Under the pieces are notes generated by a model. That model did not search any database, was not told where the DNA came from, and saw only the letters and a program-made list of their open reading frames with translations. Of a DNA stretch of 64,000 nucleotides, positions 1-8,719 are shown in pieces (the stretch's first letter is position 1; each line of letters opens with the position of its first letter). A program made the translations under genes and the position numbers. The DNA comes from Ancylobacter polymorphus (GTDB lineage: Bacteria > Pseudomonadota > Alphaproteobacteria > Rhizobiales > Xanthobacteraceae), in the NCBI RefSeq assembly GCF_022836935.1, contig NZ_CP083239.1, positions 3,796,001 through 3,860,000 on the forward strand, written 5' to 3'.

Positions 1-345
1 CGCTTCGAGCTGTCGGCGCGCCACCTCGGCCTTCAGCTTGACCAGAGCCGCAGCGGCCTCATCGACGATGGAGGCGTCGCCCTCGGCCTCGCCCATCTCG
101 ATCAGCTCGACATTGTCGGCCAGTTCGCGCTCGATGCGCTCCAGCGCGCCGAGACCGTCCTCCAGCGTGCCGCGCTCCTGCATCAGCTTCTGCGCGCGCT
201 CGGGATCGTTCCACAGATTCGGGTCCTCGGCGAGCGCGTTCAGCTCGGCAAGGCGGGCCTTGGAACGGTCGAAATCGATGTGCTGCCGCAGCAACTTTGC
301 GGCTTCCCGGATTTCGTCGACGCTCGCGGCGAGCTCGGCGCGCAT
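1..345 (-). CDS. prfB: Peptide chain release factor 2, N-terminal part (runs off window start)
   Basis: RF2 recognises UAA and UGA stop codons on the ribosome and triggers peptide release. Only the first 115 codons lie in the window. The translation begins MRAELAASVDEIREAAKLL and continues with LAEDPNLWNDPERAQKLMQE, the helical domain 1 typical of RF2; the GGQ and SPF motifs lie outside. The ATG at 345-343 is the only sensible start. The reading frame is continuous through codons 1-115, so the internal UGA frameshift used for autoregulation in many bacteria is absent here. In many Rhizobiales prfB directly follows ponA; here a GST gene on the opposite strand lies between them. Confidence 0.9.
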   Translation of the reverse strand, partial: MRAELAASVDEIREAAKLLRQHIDFDRSKARLAELNALAEDPNLWNDPERAQKLMQERGTLEDGLGALERIERELADNVELIEMGEAEGDASIVDEAAAALVKLKAEVARRQLEA

Positions 346-521
346 AATGGCTACTCTCGATAGGACGTTGAAGGCGGCGGAAAATAGAGGCGTTGCCCCA
401 TGGTGTAAACGCCCCGGTGCCCGCTTGGCGGCGCGAGGTGCGGTGCCAATGCGTTGCGGGTGGCTTGCGGGGGACCACAGCGGTTCTAGGATGCGGCCCT
501 CACTGCAAGAAGGAACGTCCG

Positions 522-1139
522 ATGCACCTCGTCGGCATGCTCGATTCGCCCTATGTGCGCCGCGTGGCGGTGTCGCTCACCACTCTCGGCCTGCCTTTCA
601 CCCATGAATCCGTGTCGGTGTTCCGTCATTACCCCCGGTTCCAGGAGATCAACCCGGTGGTGAAGGCCCCGTCCCTGGTGACCGATGCCGGCGTGGTGCT
701 GATGGACTCGACCCTCATCCTCGAACATGCCGAGAAGCTGGCGGCGCCCGGCCGCTCGCTCGCGCCGACCGATCTCGCCGACCATGCCCGCGCGCAGCGC
801 ATCATCGGGCTGGCGCTCGCCGCCTGCGAGAAGAGCGTGCAGATCGTCTATGAGCATCAGCTGCGCCCAGCAGAGAAGCTGCACCAGCCCTGGCTCGACC
901 GGGTGAAGGAACAGCTCTTCGCCGCCTATCGCCTGCTGGAAGACGAGATCGGCACCACAGAAGGCTGGCTGTTCGGGGCGAGCCCGCTTCAGGCCGACAT
1001 CACCGCCGCCATCGCCTGGACCTTCACCACACGGATGATCCCCGAGGTGATGCCGGCCGACGCCTTCCCGGCCGTGGCCCGGCTCGCCGCCCGCGCCGAG
1101 GCGCAGGAGGCGTTCAAAGCCTGGCCCTATGATGGCTGA
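522..1139 (+). CDS. Glutathione S-transferase family protein
   Basis: This 205-residue cytosolic protein has the two-domain GST layout. An N-terminal thioredoxin-like domain (about residues 1-75) includes SPYVRR at the position of the glutathione-activating residue and an ES-like contact site in LMDSTLILEH. An all-helical C-terminal domain carries a D in PLQADITAA, the usual N-capping residue. GSTs conjugate or reduce electrophiles with glutathione; the substrate cannot be told from sequence. The start at 522 follows AAGAAGGAACG, a fair ribosome site. An in-frame start at 393 would add 43 non-homologous residues and was rejected. The gene is monocistronic, between prfB and ponA, which are both on the other strand. 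Confidence 0.85.
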   Translation: MHLVGMLDSPYVRRVAVSLTTLGLPFTHESVSVFRHYPRFQEINPVVKAPSLVTDAGVVLMDSTLILEHAEKLAAPGRSLAPTDLADHARAQRIIGLALAACEKSVQIVYEHQLRPAEKLHQPWLDRVKEQLFAAYRLLEDEIGTTEGWLFGASPLQADITAAIAWTFTTRMIPEVMPADAFPAVARLAARAEAQEAFKAWPYDG

Positions 1140-1157
1140 GGCGCCGACGGGCGCGGC

Positions 1158-3596
1158 TCAGTAGAGCCCGCCCGTGCCACTGGCACCGACCGCGCGGTCG
1201 GCATCCGGGTTGATGCCGATCGGATTACCCGCCGCATCGGTGGCGCCGATGATCGAATAGCTGTCCGGCGGCGCGGTGCCGGGCTTGAAGGCTTCAAGGA
1301 TGGACGCTTCGCCCGGCCCGGCGCGCAGACCGGTCTTCGGGTTGATGCGGATCAGCTTGATGCCGGGCGGCACGCGGAACGGCACCGCCGGACGGTCGGC
1401 CAGAGCCAGCTTCATGAAGTCGCGCACGACCGGGGCGGCGATCAGGCCGCCGGTCGAGCCCTTGCCCATGGGCTTGGGCGTGTCGAAGCCGAGATAGACC
1501 GCAACGACGAGTTCCGGCGTGTAGCCGACGAACCAGGCGTCCTTTTCCTCGTTGGTGGTACCGGTCTTGCCGGCGATCGGCTTGCCGAGCACCTTCAGCG
1601 CCGTGCCGGTGCCGCGCTGGACCACGCCTTCCAGCATCGAGGTGATCTGGTAGGCGGTCATCGGGTCGAGCACCTGCTCGCGGCGGTCGACCAGCACCGG
1701 CTCGCTCTGGCCCTGCCAGCCGGCAGCGTCGCAGCCGCGGCATTCGCGCTCGTCGTGACGGTAGATGGTCTTGCCGTAGCGGTCCTGCACGCGGTCGATC
1801 AGCGTCGGCTTGATGCGCTTGCCGCCATTGGCGAACATGGAATAGCCGCCGGCCATGCGCAGCGCCGTGGTCTCGCCGGCGCCGAGCGACATGGAGAGCA
1901 CGGGGAGCAGATTGTCGGAGACGCCGAAGCGCTTGGCGTATTCCACGATCAGCGGCATGCCGAGATCATTGGCGAGCCGCACCGTCATCACGTTACGCGA
2001 CTGCTCAATGCCGAAGCGCAGGGTCTGCGGCCCGTAGAACTTGCCGGAATAATTCTCCGGCCGCCACGTCGCCTGCCCCTGCTGGGCGAGTTCGAACGGC
2101 GCGTCCATGATCACGCTGGACGGCGTGTAGCCATTGTCGATCGCGGCCGCATAGACATAGGGCTTGAAGGACGAGCCGGGCTGGCGCATCGCCTGGGTGG
2201 CGCGGTTGAACTGGCTTTCGTCGAAGGAGAATCCGCCCGCCATGGCGAGCACGCGGCCGGTGGAGGGGTCCATAGCCACCAGTGCGCCCTCGATCTGCGG
2301 CTGCTGGCGCAGGCGCCACTGGTCGGGCTTGCCGTCGACCGGCTCGACATAGACGACATCGCCGGGCTTGAGCACGCCCGCCACGCCGCCCTTGGCGTTA
2401 CGGACCGCCCATTTGGCGCCGTCGGCGGTGATCATGCCGACATCGCGCTGGGAACTCAGCACGCCGGAACGGTCGCGCTGCGGCTGTAGGCCGATGCGCG
2501 CTCCCTTGGCGTCGGAATCGAGCACCACGGCGAGGCGCCAGGGAATGTCCGTGAAGGTGCGCACATCCGCAAGGCGCGCGCCCCAGTCGCCCGTGGTCTC
2601 GATGCGGGTCACCGGGCCACGGAAGCCGCGCTGTTCGTCGTAGCGGGTCAGACCATCGAGCAGCGCCTGCTTGGCATATTGCTGGAGCTTGGGGTTGAGC
2701 GTGGTGCGCACCGACAGGCCGCCGCCATAGAGCTTGTCCTCGCCATAGCGCTCGAAGATCTCGCGGCGCACTTCCTCGGCGAAGTATTCGGCGGAGAAGA
2801 TGTGGGCGCCCGTTGGACGCACGGTGACGGCGAGGTCGGTCTTCTTCGCCTCCTCGGCCTGCTGCTCGGTGATGTAGCCGTTCTCGGCCATGCGGTCGAT
2901 CACCCAGTTGCGGCGCTCGACGGCGGCGTCGTGGCGGCGGAACGGGTGATAATTGTTCGGTCCTTTGGGCAGGGCGGCGAGATAGGCAGCCTCGGCGATG
3001 GTCAGCTCGGAAACCGACTTGTCGAAATAGAGCAGCGAGGCGGCGGCGACGCCATAGGAGCCAATGCCGAGATAGATCTCGTTCAGATAGAGTTCGAGGA
3101 TCTTGTCCTTGGAATACGCGCGCTCCATGCGCAGCGCCAGCAGCGCCTCCTTCACCTTACGGTCGATGGAGACCTCGTTGGTGAGAAGGAAGTTCTTCGC
3201 TACCTGCTGGGTGATGGTGGAGGCGCCCTGCGGGCGGCGGCCGGAGCCGTAATTTTGCACGAAGGCATAGACCGCGCGACCGATGCCGGTGAGATCGATG
3301 CCGCCATGGGAATAGAAGTTCTTGTCCTCGGCGGAGATGAAGGCTTCCTTCACCAGCGGCGGAATGTTCTGGATCGGCAGATAGAGCCGGCGCTCGCGGG
3401 CATATTCGGCCAGCAGCGAGCCGTCCGCCGCGTGAACGCGGGTCATGACCGGCGGCTCGTAATTCTGCAGCTGGCTGTAGTCCGGCAGGTCCTGCGAGAA
3501 CTTCCACGCAAAATAGCCGGCCGCCGCGCCGCCGACCACGAAGACGATCGTGCCCAGCGCGAACATGAAACCCAGAAACCGCAGAAGCAGCCGCAT
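1158..3596 (-). CDS. ponA: Penicillin-binding protein 1A, bifunctional transglycosylase/transpeptidase
   Basis: This 812-residue class A PBP polymerises lipid II into glycan strands and cross-links them in the periplasm. The N-terminal membrane anchor spans about residues 5-33. The GT51 domain follows, with the catalytic Glu in ISAEDKNFYSHGG (E90) and the STITQQ motif. An OB-like insert with VLKPGDVVYV lies near 410. The transpeptidase domain has SSFK (S475), SRN in EQSRNVM, and KTGT in GKTGTTNEE. Length and domain order fit alphaproteobacterial PBP1A. The start at 3596 gives the membrane segment close to the N terminus; the upstream in-frame ATG at 3641 adds 15 atypical residues. It lies just downstream of amiC on the same strand, a conserved pairing. 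Confidence 0.95.
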   Translation of the reverse strand: MRLLLRFLGFMFALGTIVFVVGGAAAGYFAWKFSQDLPDYSQLQNYEPPVMTRVHAADGSLLAEYARERRLYLPIQNIPPLVKEAFISAEDKNFYSHGGIDLTGIGRAVYAFVQNYGSGRRPQGASTITQQVAKNFLLTNEVSIDRKVKEALLALRMERAYSKDKILELYLNEIYLGIGSYGVAAASLLYFDKSVSELTIAEAAYLAALPKGPNNYHPFRRHDAAVERRNWVIDRMAENGYITEQQAEEAKKTDLAVTVRPTGAHIFSAEYFAEEVRREIFERYGEDKLYGGGLSVRTTLNPKLQQYAKQALLDGLTRYDEQRGFRGPVTRIETTGDWGARLADVRTFTDIPWRLAVVLDSDAKGARIGLQPQRDRSGVLSSQRDVGMITADGAKWAVRNAKGGVAGVLKPGDVVYVEPVDGKPDQWRLRQQPQIEGALVAMDPSTGRVLAMAGGFSFDESQFNRATQAMRQPGSSFKPYVYAAAIDNGYTPSSVIMDAPFELAQQGQATWRPENYSGKFYGPQTLRFGIEQSRNVMTVRLANDLGMPLIVEYAKRFGVSDNLLPVLSMSLGAGETTALRMAGGYSMFANGGKRIKPTLIDRVQDRYGKTIYRHDERECRGCDAAGWQGQSEPVLVDRREQVLDPMTAYQITSMLEGVVQRGTGTALKVLGKPIAGKTGTTNEEKDAWFVGYTPELVVAVYLGFDTPKPMGKGSTGGLIAAPVVRDFMKLALADRPAVPFRVPPGIKLIRINPKTGLRAGPGEASILEAFKPGTAPPDSYSIIGATDAAGNPIGINPDADRAVGASGTGGLY

Positions 3597-3713
3597 GCGG
3601 CCAGGCCCCCATAAGCTGAGGACGCCACCGCGCGCCAGCACGATGCGAGTCCAGTGTCCGTCGTCGCCCTAAGGGCAGCGTGTGCGCGGCAACTATGGCC
3701 TAATCGCGACCGT

Positions 3714-5003
3714 TCAAGGCACGGTCGCGGCCAGGGGGTCGCCGCCTGTCCGGCCCGCGCTGACCGGCAGAGCCACGGGGGAACCCTCGACGGGTCCCTG
3801 AGCGGCGAAATAGGCATCGATCGCCACGACCATAGCCTCGGTGACACTAGCCTGCCACGCGGCCGATGTCATGAGTTCGAGGTCCTTGGCGCTGGAGAGA
3901 TAGCCGAGTTCGAACAGAACGGAGGGCACGTCCGGCGCCTTCAACACCTTGAAGCCAGCCGATTTCAACGGCGATTTATGCATCCGCGCCACGCCGCTGA
4001 CGCTCCCCGCCAGGCTGCGGGCAAAAAGCGAGGAAAAGTTGCGCGTTTCACGCTGGGCGAGGTCGAACAGGATGCCGGCGACATCCGCCGGCTCCTCGGA
4101 AAGGTCAATTCCCGCGATGAGATCGGCCTTGTTTTCCGAATCCGCGAGGCGCTGCGATTCGGCATCGGAGGCGCGGTCGGAGATGGTGTAGATCGTCGCC
4201 CCTCGCACATCGCCGTCCTTCGAGCCGAGCGAATCGGCGTGCAGCGAGATGAACAGCCGGGCGCCGTTTTCCCGGGCGAAGCGCACGCGCTGGCCGAGCG
4301 AGACATAGGTGTCCTTGGTGCGGGTCATCAGCACGCGGTAGCGGCCGGTGTCGTCAAGCCGCCGCTGCAGCTGGCGGGCGATGACAAGGACCAGTTGCTT
4401 CTCATTGACGCCGAACTTGGCGTTCACCGCGCCAGCGTCAATGCCGCCATGGCCGGGGTCGAGCACGATGACCGGACGCGTATCGCCGGCAACGGCGGCC
4501 TCGGCCTGCGGCATGTCCGGCTGGTCCGTAGCGCGCTGGGGGGCGGCCGCCGCCTGCAAGAAGCTGGCGCGGTCGGTCTTGACGAGATCGATCACGAGCC
4601 GTGCCGGCTGGTCGTCCATGGGATCGAGCACGAAGGCCTTGTCGACCTTCACCGGTGCCGTCGCGTCGAGCACGATGCGCGCCTTGCCCGGCGCGAACAG
4701 GCCGAAGCGATAGGCCGAGACGAGGCCCCGCCCCTCCTGCCCTGCCGAGGCTGGCAGGGCGAAGATGACATCGGGAATGTCGATGACGACGCGATAGGGA
4801 TCGGCGAGGGTGAAGGCGCCGAGCGGCACCGAGCGCGAGAGGTCGATCACCAGCCTTGTGCGCTGGTCGTCGCCAGCGAGGCGCGCATCACTCGCCACCA
4901 CCGGCTCGCTGGCACCGGCGGCATGGGACGTGGAGAACCACGCCGACAGCAGCGTGAGCGCCACCGCCAGCCAGATCGTCCGCATACCCCTTGGCCACGC
5001 CAT
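3714..5003 (-). CDS. amiC: N-acetylmuramoyl-L-alanine amidase with AMIN domain
   Basis: This 429-residue periplasmic amidase cleaves the amide bond between N-acetylmuramic acid and the stem peptide during daughter-cell separation. A signal peptide (WLAVALTLLSAWFSTSHAAG) is followed by an AMIN domain (about residues 35-150) that targets peptidoglycan. The Amidase_3 domain carries the zinc ligands in LDPGHGGIDAGA and SLHADS and the catalytic Glu in LFELGYLSS. Two starts are possible. The ATG at 5003 has GAGGAG about 12 nt upstream; the ATG at 4985 has AAGGGG very close. Gene order amiC then ponA suggests co-transcription, with a 117-nt spacer. Confidence 0.93.
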   Translation of the reverse strand: MAWPRGMRTIWLAVALTLLSAWFSTSHAAGASEPVVASDARLAGDDQRTRLVIDLSRSVPLGAFTLADPYRVVIDIPDVIFALPASAGQEGRGLVSAYRFGLFAPGKARIVLDATAPVKVDKAFVLDPMDDQPARLVIDLVKTDRASFLQAAAAPQRATDQPDMPQAEAAVAGDTRPVIVLDPGHGGIDAGAVNAKFGVNEKQLVLVIARQLQRRLDDTGRYRVLMTRTKDTYVSLGQRVRFARENGARLFISLHADSLGSKDGDVRGATIYTISDRASDAESQRLADSENKADLIAGIDLSEEPADVAGILFDLAQRETRNFSSLFARSLAGSVSGVARMHKSPLKSAGFKVLKAPDVPSVLFELGYLSSAKDLELMTSAAWQASVTEAMVVAIDAYFAAQGPVEGSPVALPVSAGRTGGDPLAATVP

Positions 5004-5756
5004 GGCTGCCCGTGTCTCCTCATGTCCCGGTTGTCCGCCACGAAGGTGGAGCGCGTGCCCCGCCTTTCTAGCGAATTACGCAGGAAGGGTTAACCGGCCC
5101 TTGCGCCCGGCCCCGTTTCGCCGGGCGGGCGTGGCCGGCGGGCAACGCCCAGCGCGCGGCATGTCGGACGCGATCCTTGCCAAATCGCCATGCGTGCCGC
5201 TATTAAGAGCATGCATATGGTTCGCATTCCGGTCGCTCGTCGACGTCCGGCTTTCGCGGCCCCTGCGGCGAAGGGCTATCCAGCGATGGTGGGCCCGGCA
5301 CAAGGCGCGATTTCCGTTCAGGACCCGTAGCCGTGCCTCGGCGGTCGTCATGACTGCGCGCCCGGGGAACGCGGTCCGGTTTCGTCATTCACGGACGATT
5401 GGACGTGGGGCTTGCGCGCGGTGCTTTTCGCCGTGTCGTGTCCCACGGTTTTCGCGGCCATCTGACGTGAGCCGGACCGCGTGCGGTCGCGGCTCGCCCT
5501 GTTCGGTCGTGTAAGGACGGCAACCAACGATGATGCGTCAGCCGGCAAGTGTGGGTCTCGTGCGCAAGGCGGTTCACCGCTACGCACCTGCCCGCAGGCC
5601 CGCGACCTGCGCACCGCGTCGGCGCCCCGCCTGCGAGGCTCCCCGTCCTGCCCGCCGCATCCCCTTCGCGCTTTCAGTTTCCGCTTACTGGCACGGTCCG
5701 AGCCGTCCGGCGTCGCTGGCGACGTCGACGCGGCCGCTGCCCCATATGAGAGTTCA
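5004..5756. other. Divergent intergenic region and long leader of rne
   Basis: These 753 bases separate divergent amiC and rne. Several frames are open across it only because GC is high; none shows recognisable protein sequence. The RNase E frame stays open upstream to 5481, but that extension is Arg/Pro/Ala-rich and lacks family features. A sigma70-like promoter sits at 5177-5206. If it is used, rne would have a leader of roughly 540 nt. In E. coli the rne leader mediates autoregulation by RNase E itself, so a structured leader is expected, but I could not fold it. Confidence 0.5.
5177..5206 (+). promoter_or_regulatory. Candidate sigma70 promoter for rne
   Basis: TTGCCA at 5177-5182 and TATTAA at 5201-5206 are separated by 18 bases and lie in the one relatively AT-rich patch between amiC and rne. 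Spacing and matches are reasonable for a housekeeping promoter reading toward rne. No transcript evidence is available. Confidence 0.35.
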
Positions 5757-8552
5757 ATGGCCAACAAGATGCTCATCGACGCCACCCATCCCGAGGAGAC
5801 TCGGGTGGTGGTGGTGCGCGGCAACCGAGTCGAGGAATTCGACTTCGAAGCCGCCAATCGCAAGCCGCTGCGCGGCAACATCTACCTCGCCAAGGTCACG
5901 CGGGTAGAACCTTCCCTCCAGGCCGCCTTCGTCGAATATGGCGGCAACCGGCATGGATTCCTCGCCTTCAGCGAGATCCATCCCGATTATTACCAGATCC
6001 CGGTCGCCGACCGGCAGGCCCTGCTGGCTGAGGAAGAGCGCCAGCAGCGGCGCGACGCCGAAGCCGAGAACGAGGACAAGCCCAAGGGCCGTCCCCGCCG
6101 GCCGCGCGGCGCCGCCAAGTCCGCCGAGGGCGACGAGAGCGTTTCCGAGGAAGCCACGACCGAAACCGCCGGCGAGACCGAGGGCGACGCCGCCCCGGCG
6201 CGGCGTTCGCGCCGTCGCCGCTCGTCCGATGAAGAAGGCGGTGGCGAGGGCGGCGAGGTCGAGGAGATCGCCGACGAGGAAGAGATCGTCGACGAGGTCG
6301 GCTCCGACGACGCCATGGAAGAAATGCCGGAGCGCGCCCCGCCGCGCGGCCGGGCCCGCACCTACAAGATCCAGGAAGTGATCAAGCGCCGGCAGGTGAT
6401 GCTGGTGCAGGTGGTCAAGGAAGAGCGCGGCAACAAGGGCGCGGCGCTCACCACCTATCTCTCGCTCGCCGGCCGCTATTCGGTGCTGATGCCCAACACG
6501 GCGCGCGGCGGCGGCATCTCCCGCAAGATCACCTCGGCCGAGGACCGCAAGCGGCTCAAGGAGGTCGCCTCCGACCTCGAAGTGCCGGAGGGCATGGGCG
6601 TCATCCTGCGTACCGCCGGCGCCAACCGCACCAAGCCGGAGATCAAGCGCGACTTCGAATATCTCCTGCGCCTGTGGGAGAATGTGCGCGAGCTTACTCT
6701 GGGCTCCACCGCACCGTCGCTGGTCTATGAGGAAGGCTCGCTGATCAAGCGCTCCATCCGCGATCTCTACAACAAGGACATCGACGAGGTTCTCGTCGCC
6801 GGCGAGGACGGCTACCGCGAGGCCAAAGACTTCATGCGCATGCTCATGCCGAGCCATGCGAAGAACGTGAAGATCTACAAGGATCTGCAACCGGTGTTCA
6901 CCCGCTTTGGGGTGGAGAGCCAGCTCGACGCGATGTTCCTGCCGCAGGTGCAGCTGAAGTCTGGCGGCTATCTCGTCATCAACCCGACCGAAGCGCTGGT
7001 CTCCATCGACGTGAACTCCGGGCGCTCGACCCGTGAGCACAATATCGAGGACACGGCGCTGAAGACCAATCTGGAGGCCGCCGAGGAGGTGGCCCGCCAG
7101 CTGCGCCTGCGCGACCTTGCCGGCCTTGTCGTGATCGACTTCATCGACATGGACGAGAAGCGCAACAACCGGGCGGTGGAGCGCAAGCTCAAGGACTGCC
7201 TGAAGAACGACCGCGCCCGCATCCAGCTCGGCCGCATCTCGCATTTCGGCCTGATGGAGATGAGCCGCCAGCGCATCCGCACCGGCGTGCTCGAATCCTC
7301 CACCGAGGTGTGCCCGCATTGCGGCGGCACCGGCCATGTGCGCTCGTCCGCGTCGGTCGCGCTGCAGATGCTGCGCGGCGCCGAGGACATTCTCCAGCGC
7401 TCCAACACGCATAACCTGATCATCCGCACCCGCGCGGAAAACGCGCTCTATGTGCTCAACCACAAGCGCGCGCATCTGCACGAGCTGGAAGAGCGCTTCG
7501 GCGTGCTGATCACCATCGCGGCCGACCCGTCGCTGACCGGGCTCACCCCCTTCGCCATCGACAAGGGCGACGCGGTGCCGAACCCGATCCCGCTGCCGCG
7601 TCCGCCCGAGCTGGTGTTCGAGCCGGAGGACGAGATCGTCGGCGAGGAGAGCGAGGACGAGATCGAGACCGAGGCGCCGGTTGAAGCCGCCGCCGAGCCC
7701 GAGGCCGGCGAGAGCCGCGACGCGGCACCCACGGCCTCCGGCGACACGTCCGGCGAAGGCGGGCGCCGTCGGCGCCGTCGGCGCCGGCGTCGGCGCGGCG
7801 GTGGCGGCAATGGCGAGAATGGCGAGCGCCATGCCGAGGGCGAGACCGGTTCGGACATGTCCGGCGTCGAGTTCGAGGATGAAGGCGAGGACGGCGAGGG
7901 CGATGAGCCCGCCGAGACCACCGTGGTCGCGGACGAGGTGACGGCCGAGACTGTCGCCCAGGTCCCGGCAACCGACGTGCCGGCGACCGACGCGCCGGCC
8001 GAGGCTCTGCCCGCGGACGCGGCGATCACGCCGGCCGAGGCGCAGGACATTGCTGCGGCGGAACCGGCCCCTGAAGTCGTGACCGAGGCCGCTGCGGCCG
8101 CCGCGCCCGTCGAGGACGAGAAGCCGCGTCGCGGCCGTCGCGGCGGCGGACGCCGTACCAAGGCGGCGGCAGCCGAGGCCAGCACGGAGGCCGTGCCGGC
8201 CACCGAAGCTCCTGTCGCAGAAGCCCCTGCAGCGGAAGCGCCGACGGCCGAGGCGGCGGAAGCTGCCGAGGCGAAGCCCAAGCCCCGCCGCCGCCGTTCG
8301 ACGGTGCGCGAGAAGGCGCCGGTCGCGGTGGAAGGCGATACGGTGAGCGAAAGCGTGAGCGCGGCGCCCGTGGAAGCGGCGGCGCCGGAAGCCCCGGTCG
8401 CGGAAAGCGCGCCGGAACCGGCCGTTGCCGCCGAGCCGGCGCCGGTGGAGGCGCCGCCGGCTGAGGAGGCACCCGCTCCTGCTGCTCCGGCCCCGGAGCC
8501 CGACCGCCCGCGCCGCACCGGCTGGTGGCAGCGCAAGATATTCGGCGAGTGA
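5757..8552 (+). CDS. rne: Ribonuclease E, degradosome endonuclease
   Basis: This 931-residue single-strand-specific endoribonuclease starts mRNA decay and processes rRNA and tRNA. The catalytic half begins MANKMLIDATHPEETRVVVV. The S1 domain is interrupted by a charged, low-complexity insert at about residues 85-200. The DNase I-like metal sites are in VSIDVNSGRS (near 416) and VVIDFIDMDEKRN (near 457). The zinc-link CPHCGGTG lies near 518. The C-terminal 350 residues are disordered and Ala/Pro/Glu-rich with Arg-rich patches, the expected scaffold for RNA and degradosome partners, ending in RRTGWWQRKIFGE. The start at 5757 matches the family N terminus; the open frame upstream does not. Confidence 0.95.
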   Translation: MANKMLIDATHPEETRVVVVRGNRVEEFDFEAANRKPLRGNIYLAKVTRVEPSLQAAFVEYGGNRHGFLAFSEIHPDYYQIPVADRQALLAEEERQQRRDAEAENEDKPKGRPRRPRGAAKSAEGDESVSEEATTETAGETEGDAAPARRSRRRRSSDEEGGGEGGEVEEIADEEEIVDEVGSDDAMEEMPERAPPRGRARTYKIQEVIKRRQVMLVQVVKEERGNKGAALTTYLSLAGRYSVLMPNTARGGGISRKITSAEDRKRLKEVASDLEVPEGMGVILRTAGANRTKPEIKRDFEYLLRLWENVRELTLGSTAPSLVYEEGSLIKRSIRDLYNKDIDEVLVAGEDGYREAKDFMRMLMPSHAKNVKIYKDLQPVFTRFGVESQLDAMFLPQVQLKSGGYLVINPTEALVSIDVNSGRSTREHNIEDTALKTNLEAAEEVARQLRLRDLAGLVVIDFIDMDEKRNNRAVERKLKDCLKNDRARIQLGRISHFGLMEMSRQRIRTGVLESSTEVCPHCGGTGHVRSSASVALQMLRGAEDILQRSNTHNLIIRTRAENALYVLNHKRAHLHELEERFGVLITIAADPSLTGLTPFAIDKGDAVPNPIPLPRPPELVFEPEDEIVGEESEDEIETEAPVEAAAEPEAGESRDAAPTASGDTSGEGGRRRRRRRRRRRGGGGNGENGERHAEGETGSDMSGVEFEDEGEDGEGDEPAETTVVADEVTAETVAQVPATDVPATDAPAEALPADAAITPAEAQDIAAAEPAPEVVTEAAAAAAPVEDEKPRRGRRGGGRRTKAAAAEASTEAVPATEAPVAEAPAAEAPTAEAAEAAEAKPKPRRRRSTVREKAPVAVEGDTVSESVSAAPVEAAAPEAPVAESAPEPAVAAEPAPVEAPPAEEAPAPAAPAPEPDRPRRTGWWQRKIFGE

Positions 8553-8615
8553 TCGCCGATACCTGATGGTGGTGAGGCGAGGCGCATCTGCGCTTCTCCG
8601 GCCCTGAAAGCGAAG

Positions 8616-8644
8616 ACGGCGCCGCACGGCGCCGTTTTCTTTTC
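8616..8644 (+). terminator. Rho-independent terminator of rne
   Basis: A perfect 8-bp stem, ACGGCGCC (8616-8623) and GGCGCCGT (8628-8635), encloses a GCAC loop and runs into TTTTCTTTTC. It lies 63 bases after the rne stop codon. Confidence 0.85.
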
Positions 8645-8719
8645 ACCTTTCGTTTCGGCCGGCGGGAACCAGCGTTGCCGCACCGGGTTGCCCTGCGTCG
8701 AGGACGGGGCGCACGCACT

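Noticed and set aside
5481..5756. In-frame upstream extension of RNase E
   Set aside because: The added 92 residues are Arg/Pro/Ala-rich and absent from the family; MANKMLIDATHPEE is the normal start.
5754..8627. A 957-codon open frame antisense to rne
   Set aside because: It is Arg/Ala/Gly-rich without motifs, and is explained by GC-rich codons of rne.
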